From Deferribacter abyssi (lineage in GTDB: Bacteria > Chrysiogenota > Deferribacteres > Deferribacterales > Deferribacteraceae), in assembly GCF_049472655.1 (NCBI RefSeq), contig NZ_JAQNCS010000017.1, forward strand, positions 1 to 57,969: a stretch of DNA of 57,969 bases, read 5' to 3'. Of this stretch, positions 16,321-25,694 are shown one piece after another. Each line of letters begins with the position of its first letter. Position 1 is the first letter of the stretch. Under the pieces are notes generated by a model. That model saw only the letters and a program-made list of their open reading frames with translations. It was not told the origin of the DNA and searched no databases. Position numbers and translations under genes: made by a program.

Positions 16321-18614
16321 TGAGCGACAGTAAAAATGATTTACTAAAAATTTTAAAAAAAATTAATCAAGATGTAAACAGTTTTTATAAAAATCATAAA
16401 AATTATCTAAATAAAATATTACTATCAGTTGGTGATAAAAACTTAACCATTAAATCTGCTATCAATAGTTTGATTACAAATGATAAAAAACCTTCTTACG
16501 AAGAGTTAAATCATATAATATATCTTTTGACACTTCATATCTACGGTATTTCTAAATTTCAACTTAATTCATTGAAAATACCTGTGACCAAAATTGAAGG
16601 TATTGGTGGAAAAATAGCTAAGATTCTAAAAAAAATAAATATAGAAACTGTAGAGGACATTTTTTATCATTTTCCCTATCGGTATGAATATTATAGCAAT
16701 TATGGCAAAAATATACTATTTTGTGGGAAGTTAATAAAAAAAGAAATTATTTATACTAAATACAATAAAAAAATATATTGTGCCAGTTTTGAGAATGAAA
16801 AGGAAGAAATAACATTAGGTATTTGGTTTAACTTTACTAAAAAATACCCTGATACAATTTTACAATTAAATAAAAAATATAACATTTTTGGTAAGAAAGT
16901 TTTTTTCAATGGTTTTAATGCAATTGCCCATCCTGTTTTTTTGTCTGATTTCGAATTAAATCGAATTTATCCAATATATTCACTGCCAACAAAACTTTCT
17001 AATAAAAATTTCATTAAGTTTGTTTCAACATGCTTTAAAAATTATTTAAATAACTTAGTTGAAACACTGCCAGCATATATTTTGCTGAAGTATGATTATC
17101 CTGATATAAAAAACGCATTAAAATTAATACATTTTCCTCAACACATTGAAGATGCTAAAAAAATCGAATTAAAAAATCATCCTGCTATTGAAAGGTTTAT
17201 TTATGAAGAACTTTTTTATTTACAATTAGGATTATTAAATCACAAAAGTATAATAAAAAACACTGCAGGAATAAAATTCAGTATTGATCTAAACAAACTT
17301 GAGGAAATCAAAGGATACTTACCATTTAAACTTACAAAGAGTCAAAAGAAAGTTTTGGCAGAAATATTTAATGATATGAGTAAAATCAACCAAATGAATA
17401 GACTTATACAAGGAGATGTGGGAAGTGGAAAAACAATAGTAGCCTTTATCTCTGGTGTTGTTGCTGTTTATAATAATTATCAGGTTGCTGTAATTGCTCC
17501 TACTGAGGTACTAGCTGAACAACACTTTTTTAATTTTACAAAACTGTTTGGTAATAAATTTAAAGTTGCATTGATAACCGGTTCTACATCAAAAAAAGAC
17601 AAAGATTTTCTAAAAGAAATGATAATGAAAGGTAAAATTGACTTTGTTTTTGGTACCCATGCATTGATACAGGATAATGTAATGTTTCATAATCTGGGAC
17701 TCGCTATAATTGATGAGCAACATAGATTTGGAGTAATTCAGAGAAAATTATTGATTGATAAAGGTTATAATCCAGACATTTTATTAATGAGTGCTACTCC
17801 AATACCTAGGACACTTGCTCTTACATTTTATGGTGATTTAGATATTTCAATTATAGACGAAATGCCTCCAGGTAGAAAACCTGTGATTACAAAAGCTTAT
17901 TCAGAGAAAGAAATTGATAAAGTTTTAAAGTTTGTTAAGAAAGAAATTGATAAAGGTCACAAAGCTTATTTTATATATCCTTTAATTGATGAAAGCGATA
18001 AAATTGAGTTGAAAGCTGCAACAGTAAATTATGAAAAAATTAAAACATTTTTTGGTGAAAATTTGGTTGGATTATTACATGGAAAAATGAAAAGTGATGA
18101 AAAAAAAGAAATTTTATTAAAATTTAAAAATGGGGATCTAGCTGTTTTGGTTTCAACAACTGTAATTGAAGTGGGTATTGACGTGCCTGATGCAACAGTT
18201 ATGATTATTGAAAACGCAGAAAGATTCGGGTTATCTCAACTTCACCAACTTAGAGGCAGGGTGGGAAGAGGCGATCTACAGTCCCACTGTATACTCGTTT
18301 ACTCTAGAAATATTACTGAAGAAGGGAAAAAAAGAATAAATGCAATGGTAGAATATAATGATGGTTTTAAAATATCAGAAATAGATCTTCAAATTAGAGG
18401 ACCTGGAGATTTTTTTGGGACAAAACAGTCTGGCTTGCCAGAGTTTAAATTTTCAAATATTGTGAGAGATGTAAAAATACTTCAGAAAGCAAGGAGAGAT
18501 GCTGAAGAAATACTAAAATCAGACCCGTTTTTAACAAATCCTAAGCATAAAATTATTAGAGAAGTTTTACTGCAAAAATGGAAATACGGTATTGATTTAA
18601 TCAAAGTTGGTTGA
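16320..18614 (+). CDS. recG: ATP-dependent DNA helicase RecG
   Basis: A branch-migration helicase that remodels stalled forks and Holliday junctions. Walker A GDVGSGKT is at residues 365-372 and the DEQH box at 465-468. SATPIPRTLALT, the motif VI segment QLRGRVGRG and the RecG-specific PGDFFGTKQSG follow. The N-terminal wedge/OB region contains a helix-hairpin-helix-like IEGIGGKIAKILKK (about residue 95). The 764 residues exceed the E. coli protein by about 70, from an extended N-terminus of about 80 residues, as in several other phyla. It begins inside the cheW stop codon. Confidence 0.95.
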   Translation: MSDSKNDLLKILKKINQDVNSFYKNHKNYLNKILLSVGDKNLTIKSAINSLITNDKKPSYEELNHIIYLLTLHIYGISKFQLNSLKIPVTKIEGIGGKIAKILKKINIETVEDIFYHFPYRYEYYSNYGKNILFCGKLIKKEIIYTKYNKKIYCASFENEKEEITLGIWFNFTKKYPDTILQLNKKYNIFGKKVFFNGFNAIAHPVFLSDFELNRIYPIYSLPTKLSNKNFIKFVSTCFKNYLNNLVETLPAYILLKYDYPDIKNALKLIHFPQHIEDAKKIELKNHPAIERFIYEELFYLQLGLLNHKSIIKNTAGIKFSIDLNKLEEIKGYLPFKLTKSQKKVLAEIFNDMSKINQMNRLIQGDVGSGKTIVAFISGVVAVYNNYQVAVIAPTEVLAEQHFFNFTKLFGNKFKVALITGSTSKKDKDFLKEMIMKGKIDFVFGTHALIQDNVMFHNLGLAIIDEQHRFGVIQRKLLIDKGYNPDILLMSATPIPRTLALTFYGDLDISIIDEMPPGRKPVITKAYSEKEIDKVLKFVKKEIDKGHKAYFIYPLIDESDKIELKAATVNYEKIKTFFGENLVGLLHGKMKSDEKKEILLKFKNGDLAVLVSTTVIEVGIDVPDATVMIIENAERFGLSQLHQLRGRVGRGDLQSHCILVYSRNITEEGKKRINAMVEYNDGFKISEIDLQIRGPGDFFGTKQSGLPEFKFSNIVRDVKILQKARRDAEEILKSDPFLTNPKHKIIREVLLQKWKYGIDLIKVG

Positions 18615-18638
18615 TTTGTTATAAACTATAAAATTTCC

Positions 18639-18667
18639 TTGAAGATGAATATGATTTAAAATATACT
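18639..18667 (+). promoter_or_regulatory. Predicted promoter of the SWIM-domain gene
   Basis: TTGAAG (18639-18644), 17-bp spacer, TATACT (18662-18667). The ribosome site downstream lies inside a perfect palindrome GGAGGCCTCC (18698-18707), one base before the ATG. Confidence 0.6.
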
Positions 18668-18708
18668 AAGTATATGAAGATGCACAAACAAACCTAAGGA
18701 GGCCTCCA

Positions 18709-19251
18709 ATGAAGTTGTTAAAGTTAACAGAGGATCAGTTAAGAAATATCTGTACTCCAATTAATTTACAAAGAGCTGAAAATTATGTAGGTAAATTTTT
18801 TGATTGTAAAATCCAAGATAACATAATAGTTGGTAAAATTAAAGGGAATCATGGAGTATACAACGTTTCTTTGAAGATAGACTCAGATCCGCTTGAATAT
18901 AGCTGTGAATGTAAAACTTCTAAAGAAATGTTTTGTAAGCATGCAGCTGCTTTGGGTTTAACATACATTTATACTCCATGGGTTTTTGAAACTGATGAAA
19001 AAATAGAAAGAGATAGTATAAAAACTTTAGATGAGCTTTCATTTTATTTGAAAACAACCAAATTAAAAACATTAATAGACGAGCTTAGAAAAAAAGGGGT
19101 AGGGGTAGCAAAGTTATCTGATTTAATAGGTGTTTCATTACAACAAATAGCTGCAATTCTTAAAGATGAAGAAAAAGACAAATATCATGTGCTTACTGAT
19201 TCAATAAAATTAGCTTGCCTTTATATATTAGAAAAAGACTTTGAAGTATAA
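18709..19251 (+). CDS. SWIM zinc-finger protein
   Basis: A 180-residue soluble protein with a SWIM motif: Cys66-x-Cys68-x7-Cys76-x-His78, a CxCx(n)CxH zinc site found in proteins that bind DNA or partner proteins. Residues about 105-150 look helical (LSFYLKTTKLKTLIDELRKKGVG, then a short LSDLIGVSLQQIAAIL helix pair that could be a helix-turn-helix). Many bacterial SWIM proteins sit beside SNF2-type helicases; none is here, though recG lies just upstream. It has its own promoter and a following terminator, so it is a one-gene unit. Function unknown. Confidence 0.75.
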   Translation: MKLLKLTEDQLRNICTPINLQRAENYVGKFFDCKIQDNIIVGKIKGNHGVYNVSLKIDSDPLEYSCECKTSKEMFCKHAAALGLTYIYTPWVFETDEKIERDSIKTLDELSFYLKTTKLKTLIDELRKKGVGVAKLSDLIGVSLQQIAAILKDEEKDKYHVLTDSIKLACLYILEKDFEV

Positions 19252-19269
19252 TATTAGTAGGAAAAATAT

Positions 19270-19296
19270 GGGGGACAGTTGAACTTACCCCCTTTT
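19270..19296 (+). terminator. Terminator after the SWIM-domain gene
   Basis: GGGGG (19270-19274) pairs with CCCCC (19288-19292), the loop contains a further GTT/AAC pairing, and TTTT follows. Confidence 0.6.
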
Positions 19297-19440
19297 CATA
19301 AAATAAATATCTATGTTTTTATTGTCTAAAACAGTTCAGAAACTATTTTAAAAAAATTTATTAATAAGTTATTTCTAAAAAATTGCTAAGAATTATGTTT
19401 AATAAAAAATAAAATATGGTAACTCCAGAATTCTTTTTAG

Positions 19441-19469
19441 TTGAAAATTCCATTTAAAAAGATTATATA
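19441..19469 (+). promoter_or_regulatory. Predicted promoter of carB-pyrK-pyrD
   Basis: TTGAAA (19441-19446), 17-bp spacer, TATATA (19464-19469). The predicted leader is about 20 nt, leaving no room for a PyrR-type attenuator. Confidence 0.5.
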
Positions 19470-19496
19470 TTGTCAATTTGTTCAAGGGAGGAAGTT

Positions 19497-22400
19497 GTGC
19501 CTAAGCGAAATGATATTAAAACGATTTTAGTAATAGGTTCAGGACCAATAGTCATTGGTCAAGCATGTGAATTTGATTATTCTGGAAGCCAGGCAGTAAA
19601 AGCTTTAAAAGAAGAGGGGTATAATGTAATATTAATAAACTCAAATCCTGCAACTATTATGACAGATCCAGAATTTGCTGATGCTACATATATTGAACCT
19701 CTAACAGTGGAAGCTGCTGCAAAAGTTATTGAAAAAGAAAGACCTGATGCTTTACTTCCCACTGTTGGCGGTCAAACTGCTTTAAATCTAGCTATTGATT
19801 TGCATAATGAAGGAATTCTTGAAAAATACGGTGTAGAACTTATTGGAGCAAAAATTGACGCAATTAAAAAAGCTGAAGATAGAGAACTTTTTAAGAAAGC
19901 AATGGCAAAAATTGGTTTGGATATGCCAAAAAGTGCTTATATCAACACTTATGAAGCAGCTATGGAGGTTATAAAAGATATAGGATTTCCAGCGATTATA
20001 AGACCTTCTTTCACACTTGGTGGCACAGGTGGTAATGTTGCTTATAATTTACAAGAATATAAAGAATATGTTATCTGGGGACTTGAAGCATCACCTGTCA
20101 ATGAAATTTTAGTAGAAGAATCTATTATAGGATGGAAAGAAATAGAATTAGAAGTGATGCGTGATTTAAAAGACAATGTAGTAATTATCTGTGGTATTGA
20201 AAACTTTGATCCAATGGGGGTACACACTGGAGACAGTATAACCGTAGCTCCTATTCAGACATTAACAGATAAGGAATATCAAGAATTGAGAAATTCTGCA
20301 ATAAAGGTAATGCGTGAAATCGGTGTTGACACTGGTGGCTCAAATGTACAGTTTGCAGTAGATCCTAAAACTGGTAGACAAGTAATTATAGAAATGAATC
20401 CCAGAGTGTCTAGAAGTTCTGCTCTTGCATCAAAAGCAACAGGTTTTCCTATAGCTAAAATTGCAGCAAAACTAGCTATAGGATATACATTAGACGAAAT
20501 ACCTAATGACATTACAAAAAAAACTCCCGCTTGTTTTGAGCCCACTATAGATTACTGCGTAGTAAAATTTCCAAGGTTTACTTTTGAAAAGTTTCCGGGA
20601 GCGGATGATACTCTGACTACACAGATGAAGTCTGTAGGCGAAGTAATGGCTATTGGCAGAACATTTAAAGAAGCTTTGCAAAAAGCAATAAATTCACTAG
20701 AAATAGGTAAAACTGGTTTTGATGAGATTTTTAGTGAACAAGAACTGAAAAATGAAAAAGTAAAAGAAGAAATTATCTCTTATTTAAAACGACCTAATGA
20801 TAAACGAGTATGGTATATTGCGGAGGCATTTAGGGCTGGGTTTAACATCGATGAAATATACAGTTTTTCTAAAATAGATAAATGGTTTTTGCATAATATT
20901 TTTGAAATTTTACAATTTGAAGATAAATTAAAGAGTATTTCATTAACTGAAATAGATAAAAATATTCTTTTTAATGCAAAAAAATTGGGCTTTTCTGATA
21001 AAAGACTTGCTAAATTGTTAAAAACAACTGAAGAAGATATAAGAAAAATAAGAAAATCAATAAAGATAACTCCTGTTTATAAAAGGGTTGATACATGTGC
21101 TGCAGAATTTGAATCTTTTACTCCGTATATGTATTCAACATATGAAGAAGAATGTGAAGCTGAAGTTACGGATAGGAAGAAAGTGATTATCTTAGGTGGT
21201 GGGCCAAACAGAATAGGGCAAGGAATAGAATTTGATTACTGTTGTGTTCATGCAACGTATGCATTAAAGGATGTTGGTTATGAAACAATTATGGTTAACT
21301 GCAACCCAGAAACTGTTAGTACAGATTATGACACTTCAGATAGACTATACTTTGAGCCACTTACTTTTGAGCATGTAATGAACATTATAGAAAAAGAAAA
21401 CCCTTTTGGTGTGATTGTTCAATTTGGTGGACAAACTCCACTAAAACTTGCCGTACCTCTAGAAAAAGCAGGTGTACCAATTCTCGGGACTTCACCTGAT
21501 AGTATAGATACTGCAGAGGATAGAGAAAGATTTAAAAAACTACTAAACAAAATAGGGCTTAAACAACCCAAAAATGGCATCGCTAAAAACTTCGAAGAAG
21601 CTTTATCTATTGCTGAAGAAATCGGATATCCAGTAGTTGTTAGACCATCCTATGTTTTAGGTGGTAGAGCAATGGAAATTGTTTATGATGCAGAGTCTCT
21701 AAAAAATTATATGGTTCATGCTGTGGAAGCAAGCGAAGAACATCCTGTTTTAATTGATAAATTTTTGGAAAACGCCGTAGAAATAGATGTAGATGCTATC
21801 AGTGATGGTGAGTTAGTTGTTGTAGCAGGAATAATGCAGCATATTGAAGAGGCTGGTATTCACTCTGGAGATTCTGCTTGCTCTATTCCTCCAAGATCAA
21901 TTTCAGAAACTTTAAGTGATAAAATTGTTAATGCTACGAAAGAATTGGCTAAAGAACTTAATGTGGTTGGTCTTATGAACATACAGTATGCTATAAAAGA
22001 CAATGAGTTATTTGTACTTGAAGTGAACCCAAGAGCTTCCAGAACTGTACCCTATGTGAGTAAATCTATTGGCGTATCACTAGCTAAATTAGCATCTAAA
22101 GTAATGGTTGGATACAAATTAAAAGATTTAGGGTTTACTAAAGAACCTAATATGCCATATTTTACTGTCAAAGAAGCGGTATTTCCATTTACAAAGTTTC
22201 CAGGAACTGATCCTATACTTGGACCAGAAATGAAATCTACTGGTGAAGTAATGGGGATAGATAGAACATTTGGTAGGGCTTATTATAAAGCACAACTTGC
22301 AGCAAATAACTCTTTACCTAAAAAAGGAACGGTTTTTATCAGTGTCAAAAATAGTGTTAAAAAAGATATTTTACCCGTAGCTAAAAAGCTTGAAAAACTT

Positions 22401-22727
22401 GGGTTTAAAATAGTTGCAACAACAGGAACGTATAAATTTCTTAAAGATAATGGTATTGAAGTTGAGCATGTTTTGAAAGTTCAAGAAGGTAGACCAAATA
22501 TTGTGGATTATATAAAGAGTGAGAAAATAGATTTTGTTATAAATGTACCCGAAGGTAAAAAATCCAGACTAGATTCAAATTCTATAAGAAGGGTTATTTT
22601 AAACTATAATGTTCCATACGTAACTACAGTGGAAGCTGCCATAGCTAGCGTAAATGGTGTAGAAGCTTATCTCAACGAAGGATTAGATGTAAAATCATTG
22701 CAAGAATATTATAAAGAACTTAAATAA
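19497..22727 (+). CDS. carB: Carbamoyl-phosphate synthase large subunit
   Basis: Makes carbamoyl phosphate from bicarbonate, ammonia (delivered by CarA) and two ATP, for pyrimidines and arginine. It contains two tandem ATP-grasp halves, each opening with a phosphate-binding loop (VIGSGPIVIGQACEFDYSG and ILGGGPNRIGQGIEFDYC), an oligomerisation linker between, and a C-terminal MGS-like allosteric domain (about the last 140 residues). I start at GTG 19497 (MPKRNDIKT, 1076 residues), the usual CarB N-terminus, with GGGAGG 5 nt upstream; a TTG at 19470 is in frame but unsupported. The small subunit carA is not in the window. Confidence 0.96.
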   Translation: MPKRNDIKTILVIGSGPIVIGQACEFDYSGSQAVKALKEEGYNVILINSNPATIMTDPEFADATYIEPLTVEAAAKVIEKERPDALLPTVGGQTALNLAIDLHNEGILEKYGVELIGAKIDAIKKAEDRELFKKAMAKIGLDMPKSAYINTYEAAMEVIKDIGFPAIIRPSFTLGGTGGNVAYNLQEYKEYVIWGLEASPVNEILVEESIIGWKEIELEVMRDLKDNVVIICGIENFDPMGVHTGDSITVAPIQTLTDKEYQELRNSAIKVMREIGVDTGGSNVQFAVDPKTGRQVIIEMNPRVSRSSALASKATGFPIAKIAAKLAIGYTLDEIPNDITKKTPACFEPTIDYCVVKFPRFTFEKFPGADDTLTTQMKSVGEVMAIGRTFKEALQKAINSLEIGKTGFDEIFSEQELKNEKVKEEIISYLKRPNDKRVWYIAEAFRAGFNIDEIYSFSKIDKWFLHNIFEILQFEDKLKSISLTEIDKNILFNAKKLGFSDKRLAKLLKTTEEDIRKIRKSIKITPVYKRVDTCAAEFESFTPYMYSTYEEECEAEVTDRKKVIILGGGPNRIGQGIEFDYCCVHATYALKDVGYETIMVNCNPETVSTDYDTSDRLYFEPLTFEHVMNIIEKENPFGVIVQFGGQTPLKLAVPLEKAGVPILGTSPDSIDTAEDRERFKKLLNKIGLKQPKNGIAKNFEEALSIAEEIGYPVVVRPSYVLGGRAMEIVYDAESLKNYMVHAVEASEEHPVLIDKFLENAVEIDVDAISDGELVVVAGIMQHIEEAGIHSGDSACSIPPRSISETLSDKIVNATKELAKELNVVGLMNIQYAIKDNELFVLEVNPRASRTVPYVSKSIGVSLAKLASKVMVGYKLKDLGFTKEPNMPYFTVKEAVFPFTKFPGTDPILGPEMKSTGEVMGIDRTFGRAYYKAQLAANNSLPKKGTVFISVKNSVKKDILPVAKKLEKLGFKIVATTGTYKFLKDNGIEVEHVLKVQEGRPNIVDYIKSEKIDFVINVPEGKKSRLDSNSIRRVILNYNVPYVTTVEAAIASVNGVEAYLNEGLDVKSLQEYYKELK

Positions 22728-22738
22728 AAGGGGATTTT

Positions 22739-23518
22739 ATGGAGGGGAAAATAGTTTTTAATAAACGATTAAATAGTAAGTATTATTATATGAAGATTGA
22801 AAACAGAGAATTCGTTAAAAAATGCAAACCTGGTCAATTTTTTATGATGAAAACACAGATATTTGATTATATTATTGATCCTCTTCTTAGAAGACCATTT
22901 GGAATCTGTGATGTTGATGATAATGGGTTTACATTACTATATCTAATTGTAGGTAAGGGAACAAACTTACTTACAAATATAAAAGAAGGAAGCATTATTA
23001 AGTTTTCAGAACCACTTGGAAATGGTTTCAAGCTTGTGGAAAGTAGTAAAATCGCCTTAATTGGTGGTGGTGTAGGAATTGCACCATTGCTATACCTAGC
23101 AAAAGAATTAAAGAAAAAAAACAATAGTATTGTACTCTATTATGGTGGTAAGAGTAAAGATGATATACATCTAGTTGATGAATTTAAGAAGTATTGTGAT
23201 AAAATAGAGATATCTACCGAAGATGGGAGTCTTGGTAAAAAAGGGCGCATAACAACACTTTTTGATAAAGAGGAAATTATTGATAAAATCTATTGTTGTG
23301 GTCCAAAACCGATGATGAAGGCTACTGTAAATTTTGCTTTGAAAAATAAAATAAACATAGAAGTCTCTTTAGATGAAAAAATGGCATGTGGAATAGGGGC
23401 CTGTTTAGGTTGTATTGTATATTTTAAGGAAAAAGATAGTGTTGTACAAAAAAGATGTTGTGTTGAAGGTCCAGTTTTTGATGGGACAAAAATTGATTGG
23501 GAGAAATTAGATGGCTAA
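22739..23518 (+). CDS. pyrK: Dihydroorotate dehydrogenase electron-transfer subunit
   Basis: The FAD and [2Fe-2S] partner of PyrD that passes electrons from orotate formation to NAD. 259 residues in ferredoxin-reductase order: FAD domain (DPLLRRPFGI), NAD-binding domain (ALIGGGVGIAPLL), and a C-terminal cluster site with Cys217, Cys222, Cys225 and a fourth Cys in the later KRCCVEG. It lies 11 bp after carB and overlaps pyrD by 8 bp, so the complex is co-translated. Confidence 0.95.
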   Translation: MEGKIVFNKRLNSKYYYMKIENREFVKKCKPGQFFMMKTQIFDYIIDPLLRRPFGICDVDDNGFTLLYLIVGKGTNLLTNIKEGSIIKFSEPLGNGFKLVESSKIALIGGGVGIAPLLYLAKELKKKNNSIVLYYGGKSKDDIHLVDEFKKYCDKIEISTEDGSLGKKGRITTLFDKEEIIDKIYCCGPKPMMKATVNFALKNKINIEVSLDEKMACGIGACLGCIVYFKEKDSVVQKRCCVEGPVFDGTKIDWEKLDG

Positions 23519-24431
23519 TAAAAATCCATTAGAAATAGAACTTTGTGGTATAAAATTTAAAAATCCTGTCATTACAGCAAGTGGAACATTTGGCTATGGA
23601 ATTGAATATAGTAGGTTTATTGATATATCAAAACTCGGTGGAATTAGTATTAAAGGATTATCGTTACATGTAGTGTCTGGTAATAAGATGCCAAGAATTA
23701 TTGAAACACCAGCAGGAATGCTTAATGCAATTGGATTACAAAATATTGGAGTAGATCGTTTTTTAACAGAAAAATTACCAATGTTGAAAAAATATAAAAC
23801 AAATATCATTGTTAATTTCTGGGGAAAAACTATAGATGAGTATGTTGAGGTAGCTAGAAAGCTAGACGTAGCTGATATACATATGTTAGAAATGAATATA
23901 TCATGTCCAAACATAAAAGAAGGTGGGATTGCCTTTGGAACTGATCCAAAAATGACTGAAAAAGTAGTAACAGCAGTCAAAAAAAATATTAAAAATAAAC
24001 CATTAATAGTTAAATTATCACCAAATGTTACCGATATAAAACTCTTTGCTAAAATATGTGAAAATTCAGGTGCTGATGCAATAAGTGCCATCAATACACT
24101 TCTTGGAATGTCAATAGATATCGTTACTAAAAAGCCCCATATTTCAAATGTTACAGGAGGGCTTAGTGGGCCAGCTATAAAACCTGTTGCAGTTAGGATG
24201 GTATATGAAGTATTTAAAACTGTAAACATTCCAATTATAGGTATTGGCGGTATAATGAACTATAGAGATGTTGTTGAATTTTTTATTGCAGGTGCATCGG
24301 CTATCCAGGTTGGAACTGCAAATTTTGTAGATCCTGAAACTACTTTGAAAATAATAGAGGATTTATCAAAGTATATAGAGGAAAATAGAATTAATAATAT
24401 ATCAGAATTGACAGGTAGCCTCGATATTTGA
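23511..24431 (+). CDS. pyrD: Dihydroorotate dehydrogenase, class 1B catalytic subunit
   Basis: Oxidises dihydroorotate to orotate with FMN. A 306-residue TIM barrel with TASGTFGYG near the N-terminus, the active-site Cys in NISCPNIKEGG, VKLSPNVTD, and the FMN phosphate site (IGIGGIMNYRD). The cysteine base and the adjacent pyrK define class 1B, which uses NAD and is independent of quinone and O2, consistent with an anaerobe. Confidence 0.96.
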   Translation: MANKNPLEIELCGIKFKNPVITASGTFGYGIEYSRFIDISKLGGISIKGLSLHVVSGNKMPRIIETPAGMLNAIGLQNIGVDRFLTEKLPMLKKYKTNIIVNFWGKTIDEYVEVARKLDVADIHMLEMNISCPNIKEGGIAFGTDPKMTEKVVTAVKKNIKNKPLIVKLSPNVTDIKLFAKICENSGADAISAINTLLGMSIDIVTKKPHISNVTGGLSGPAIKPVAVRMVYEVFKTVNIPIIGIGGIMNYRDVVEFFIAGASAIQVGTANFVDPETTLKIIEDLSKYIEENRINNISELTGSLDI

Positions 24432-24480
24432 TCGAAGTTTTTAAGTATGAACTTACTAGTTCAACTTAGTGTTTAATGTT

Positions 24481-24507
24481 CGTTAATGTATGTTTTCTAA
24501 CGTTTTT
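24481..24507 (+). terminator. Weak terminator candidate after pyrD
   Basis: CGTTA and TAACG (5 bp) with a 12-nt loop, followed by TTTTT. It is short, and the rest of the gap (24432-24619) shows nothing clearer. Confidence 0.3.
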
Positions 24508-24619
24508 CTCCATTAAACCATAATCATTTAAAAAGCTAAGTCTAAACCTGAACTTAATCTCGATTTTGTTACGTCCGATAAGATATATTATGTTAATTAA
24601 AAAGTCTAAAATAAAAATA

Positions 24620-24648
24620 TTGATTTTTTATCTATTTTAAATTAAATT
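24620..24648 (+). promoter_or_regulatory. Predicted promoter of the purB gene cluster
   Basis: TTGATT (24620-24625), 17-bp spacer, TAAATT (24643-24648), about 28 bp before the ATG of the small Cys-rich protein. Confidence 0.4.
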
Positions 24649-24676
24649 TATTTTGTTTATTTTTGTTGGGTTATTT

Positions 24677-25054
24677 ATGACAAAAACATATAAAAGTTTT
24701 CATCTCATTGATAAAATAATTAAGTCTATAAATTCACAGTTTCCAAAAAAATGTAGTTGTGGAAAATTATTTAAAAACTATAAAGAATTTATTGATAATA
24801 CAACTCTTCCTGCACCTCAAAGTTTACAACTGTTTGATTGTTCTGATATTCACGAAATACTTAGCCTACGGAATTGCAAAACATGTAACTCTACTATAGC
24901 GTTAAGATGTATGTTGGATGACAAATATAAAAAATCACTTTTAGAACTAATTAAAAATGATGTCGTATTAAATAATTTAGAAGAAGATGAATTTCTACAA
25001 ATTTTTAGAAATGAAGTAATTAAATACGCTACAAAAAATGATGAAAGCAAATAG
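24677..25054 (+). CDS. Small Cys-rich hypothetical protein
   Basis: I do not recognise a named family. It has 125 residues if started at ATG 24677; a TTG at 24653 would add eight hydrophobic residues and has no better ribosome site. Two cysteine groups could bind a metal: KKCSCGK (about residue 25) and RNCKTCNSTIALRC (about residues 70-83). A charged helical C-terminus follows (LLELIKNDVVLNNLEEDEF). Its last 17 bp overlap the HAD phosphatase gene, so it is the first gene of the cluster ending in purB. A zinc-binding regulatory or adaptor protein is possible. Confidence 0.6.
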   Translation: MTKTYKSFHLIDKIIKSINSQFPKKCSCGKLFKNYKEFIDNTTLPAPQSLQLFDCSDIHEILSLRNCKTCNSTIALRCMLDDKYKKSLLELIKNDVVLNNLEEDEFLQIFRNEVIKYATKNDESK

Positions 25055-25694
25055 TCGAATAATAGTTTTTGATTTAGACGGTACCCTGATTGATACTTTG
25101 AATGATATACATGAATCTTTAATGATTACGTTAGATAATTTTGGCTACCCTAAATTCGATATAAGTACAACAAAATCTTATGTTGGAGATGGTATAAAAA
25201 AACTAATTGAAAGAGCTGTTGGTAAAAAAAACTATAATAAAGAGATAGAACAGTTTTTTAGAGAGATATACAATAAAAAAATTATTGAAACATCAAAAAA
25301 ATATAAACAAATAGATTATGTATTATTAACTTTAAAAGAAACTACTCCACACCTGTTCATTATTTCAAACAAATCTTATAAATTTACAGATATTATAGTT
25401 AGGCATTTTAATCTTGATAAATATTTTAAAGAATGGTTTGGCGGAGATAGTTTTATAGAAAAAAAACCCTCCCCTATTCCTCTATTAGAATTATTTAAAA
25501 AATACAATATAAATCCTAACAAAAACTCATTTATGATTGGAGATAATTATACGGACATAGAGTCAGGGTTTTATGCTGGATTATCTACAATTTACTGTTC
25601 TTATGGTTATGGGAGATTAGCTAAGATTACTCCAGACTATATAGTTAACTCACCATTGGAAATACTTAATGTGATAATAAAGGGGGTAGAATGA
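25038..25694 (+). CDS. HAD-family phosphatase, phosphoglycolate-phosphatase-like
   Basis: 218 residues, cytosolic. HAD motif I is FDLDGTLIDT with nucleophile Asp12 and Asp14; motif II is FIISNKS, motif III the Lys in EKKPSPIPL, and motif IV MIGDNYTDIESG. The small helical cap is of the Gph/PGP type. Phosphoglycolate is a common substrate in this subfamily, but nucleotides and other sugar phosphates are equally possible. It overlaps the deaminase gene by ATGA. Confidence 0.85.
   Translation: MMKANSRIIVFDLDGTLIDTLNDIHESLMITLDNFGYPKFDISTTKSYVGDGIKKLIERAVGKKNYNKEIEQFFREIYNKKIIETSKKYKQIDYVLLTLKETTPHLFIISNKSYKFTDIIVRHFNLDKYFKEWFGGDSFIEKKPSPIPLLELFKKYNINPNKNSFMIGDNYTDIESGFYAGLSTIYCSYGYGRLAKITPDYIVNSPLEILNVIIKGVE

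Noticed and set aside
19470..19496. TTG start nine codons upstream of carB
   Set aside because: The ribosome site GGGAGG lies within those codons, and CarB proteins start at the MPKR sequence encoded from GTG 19497.
23594..24229. A 211-codon open frame antisense to pyrD
   Set aside because: It is a shadow of the pyrD codons: no ribosome site, no promoter, and the sense strand encodes a complete, conserved enzyme.
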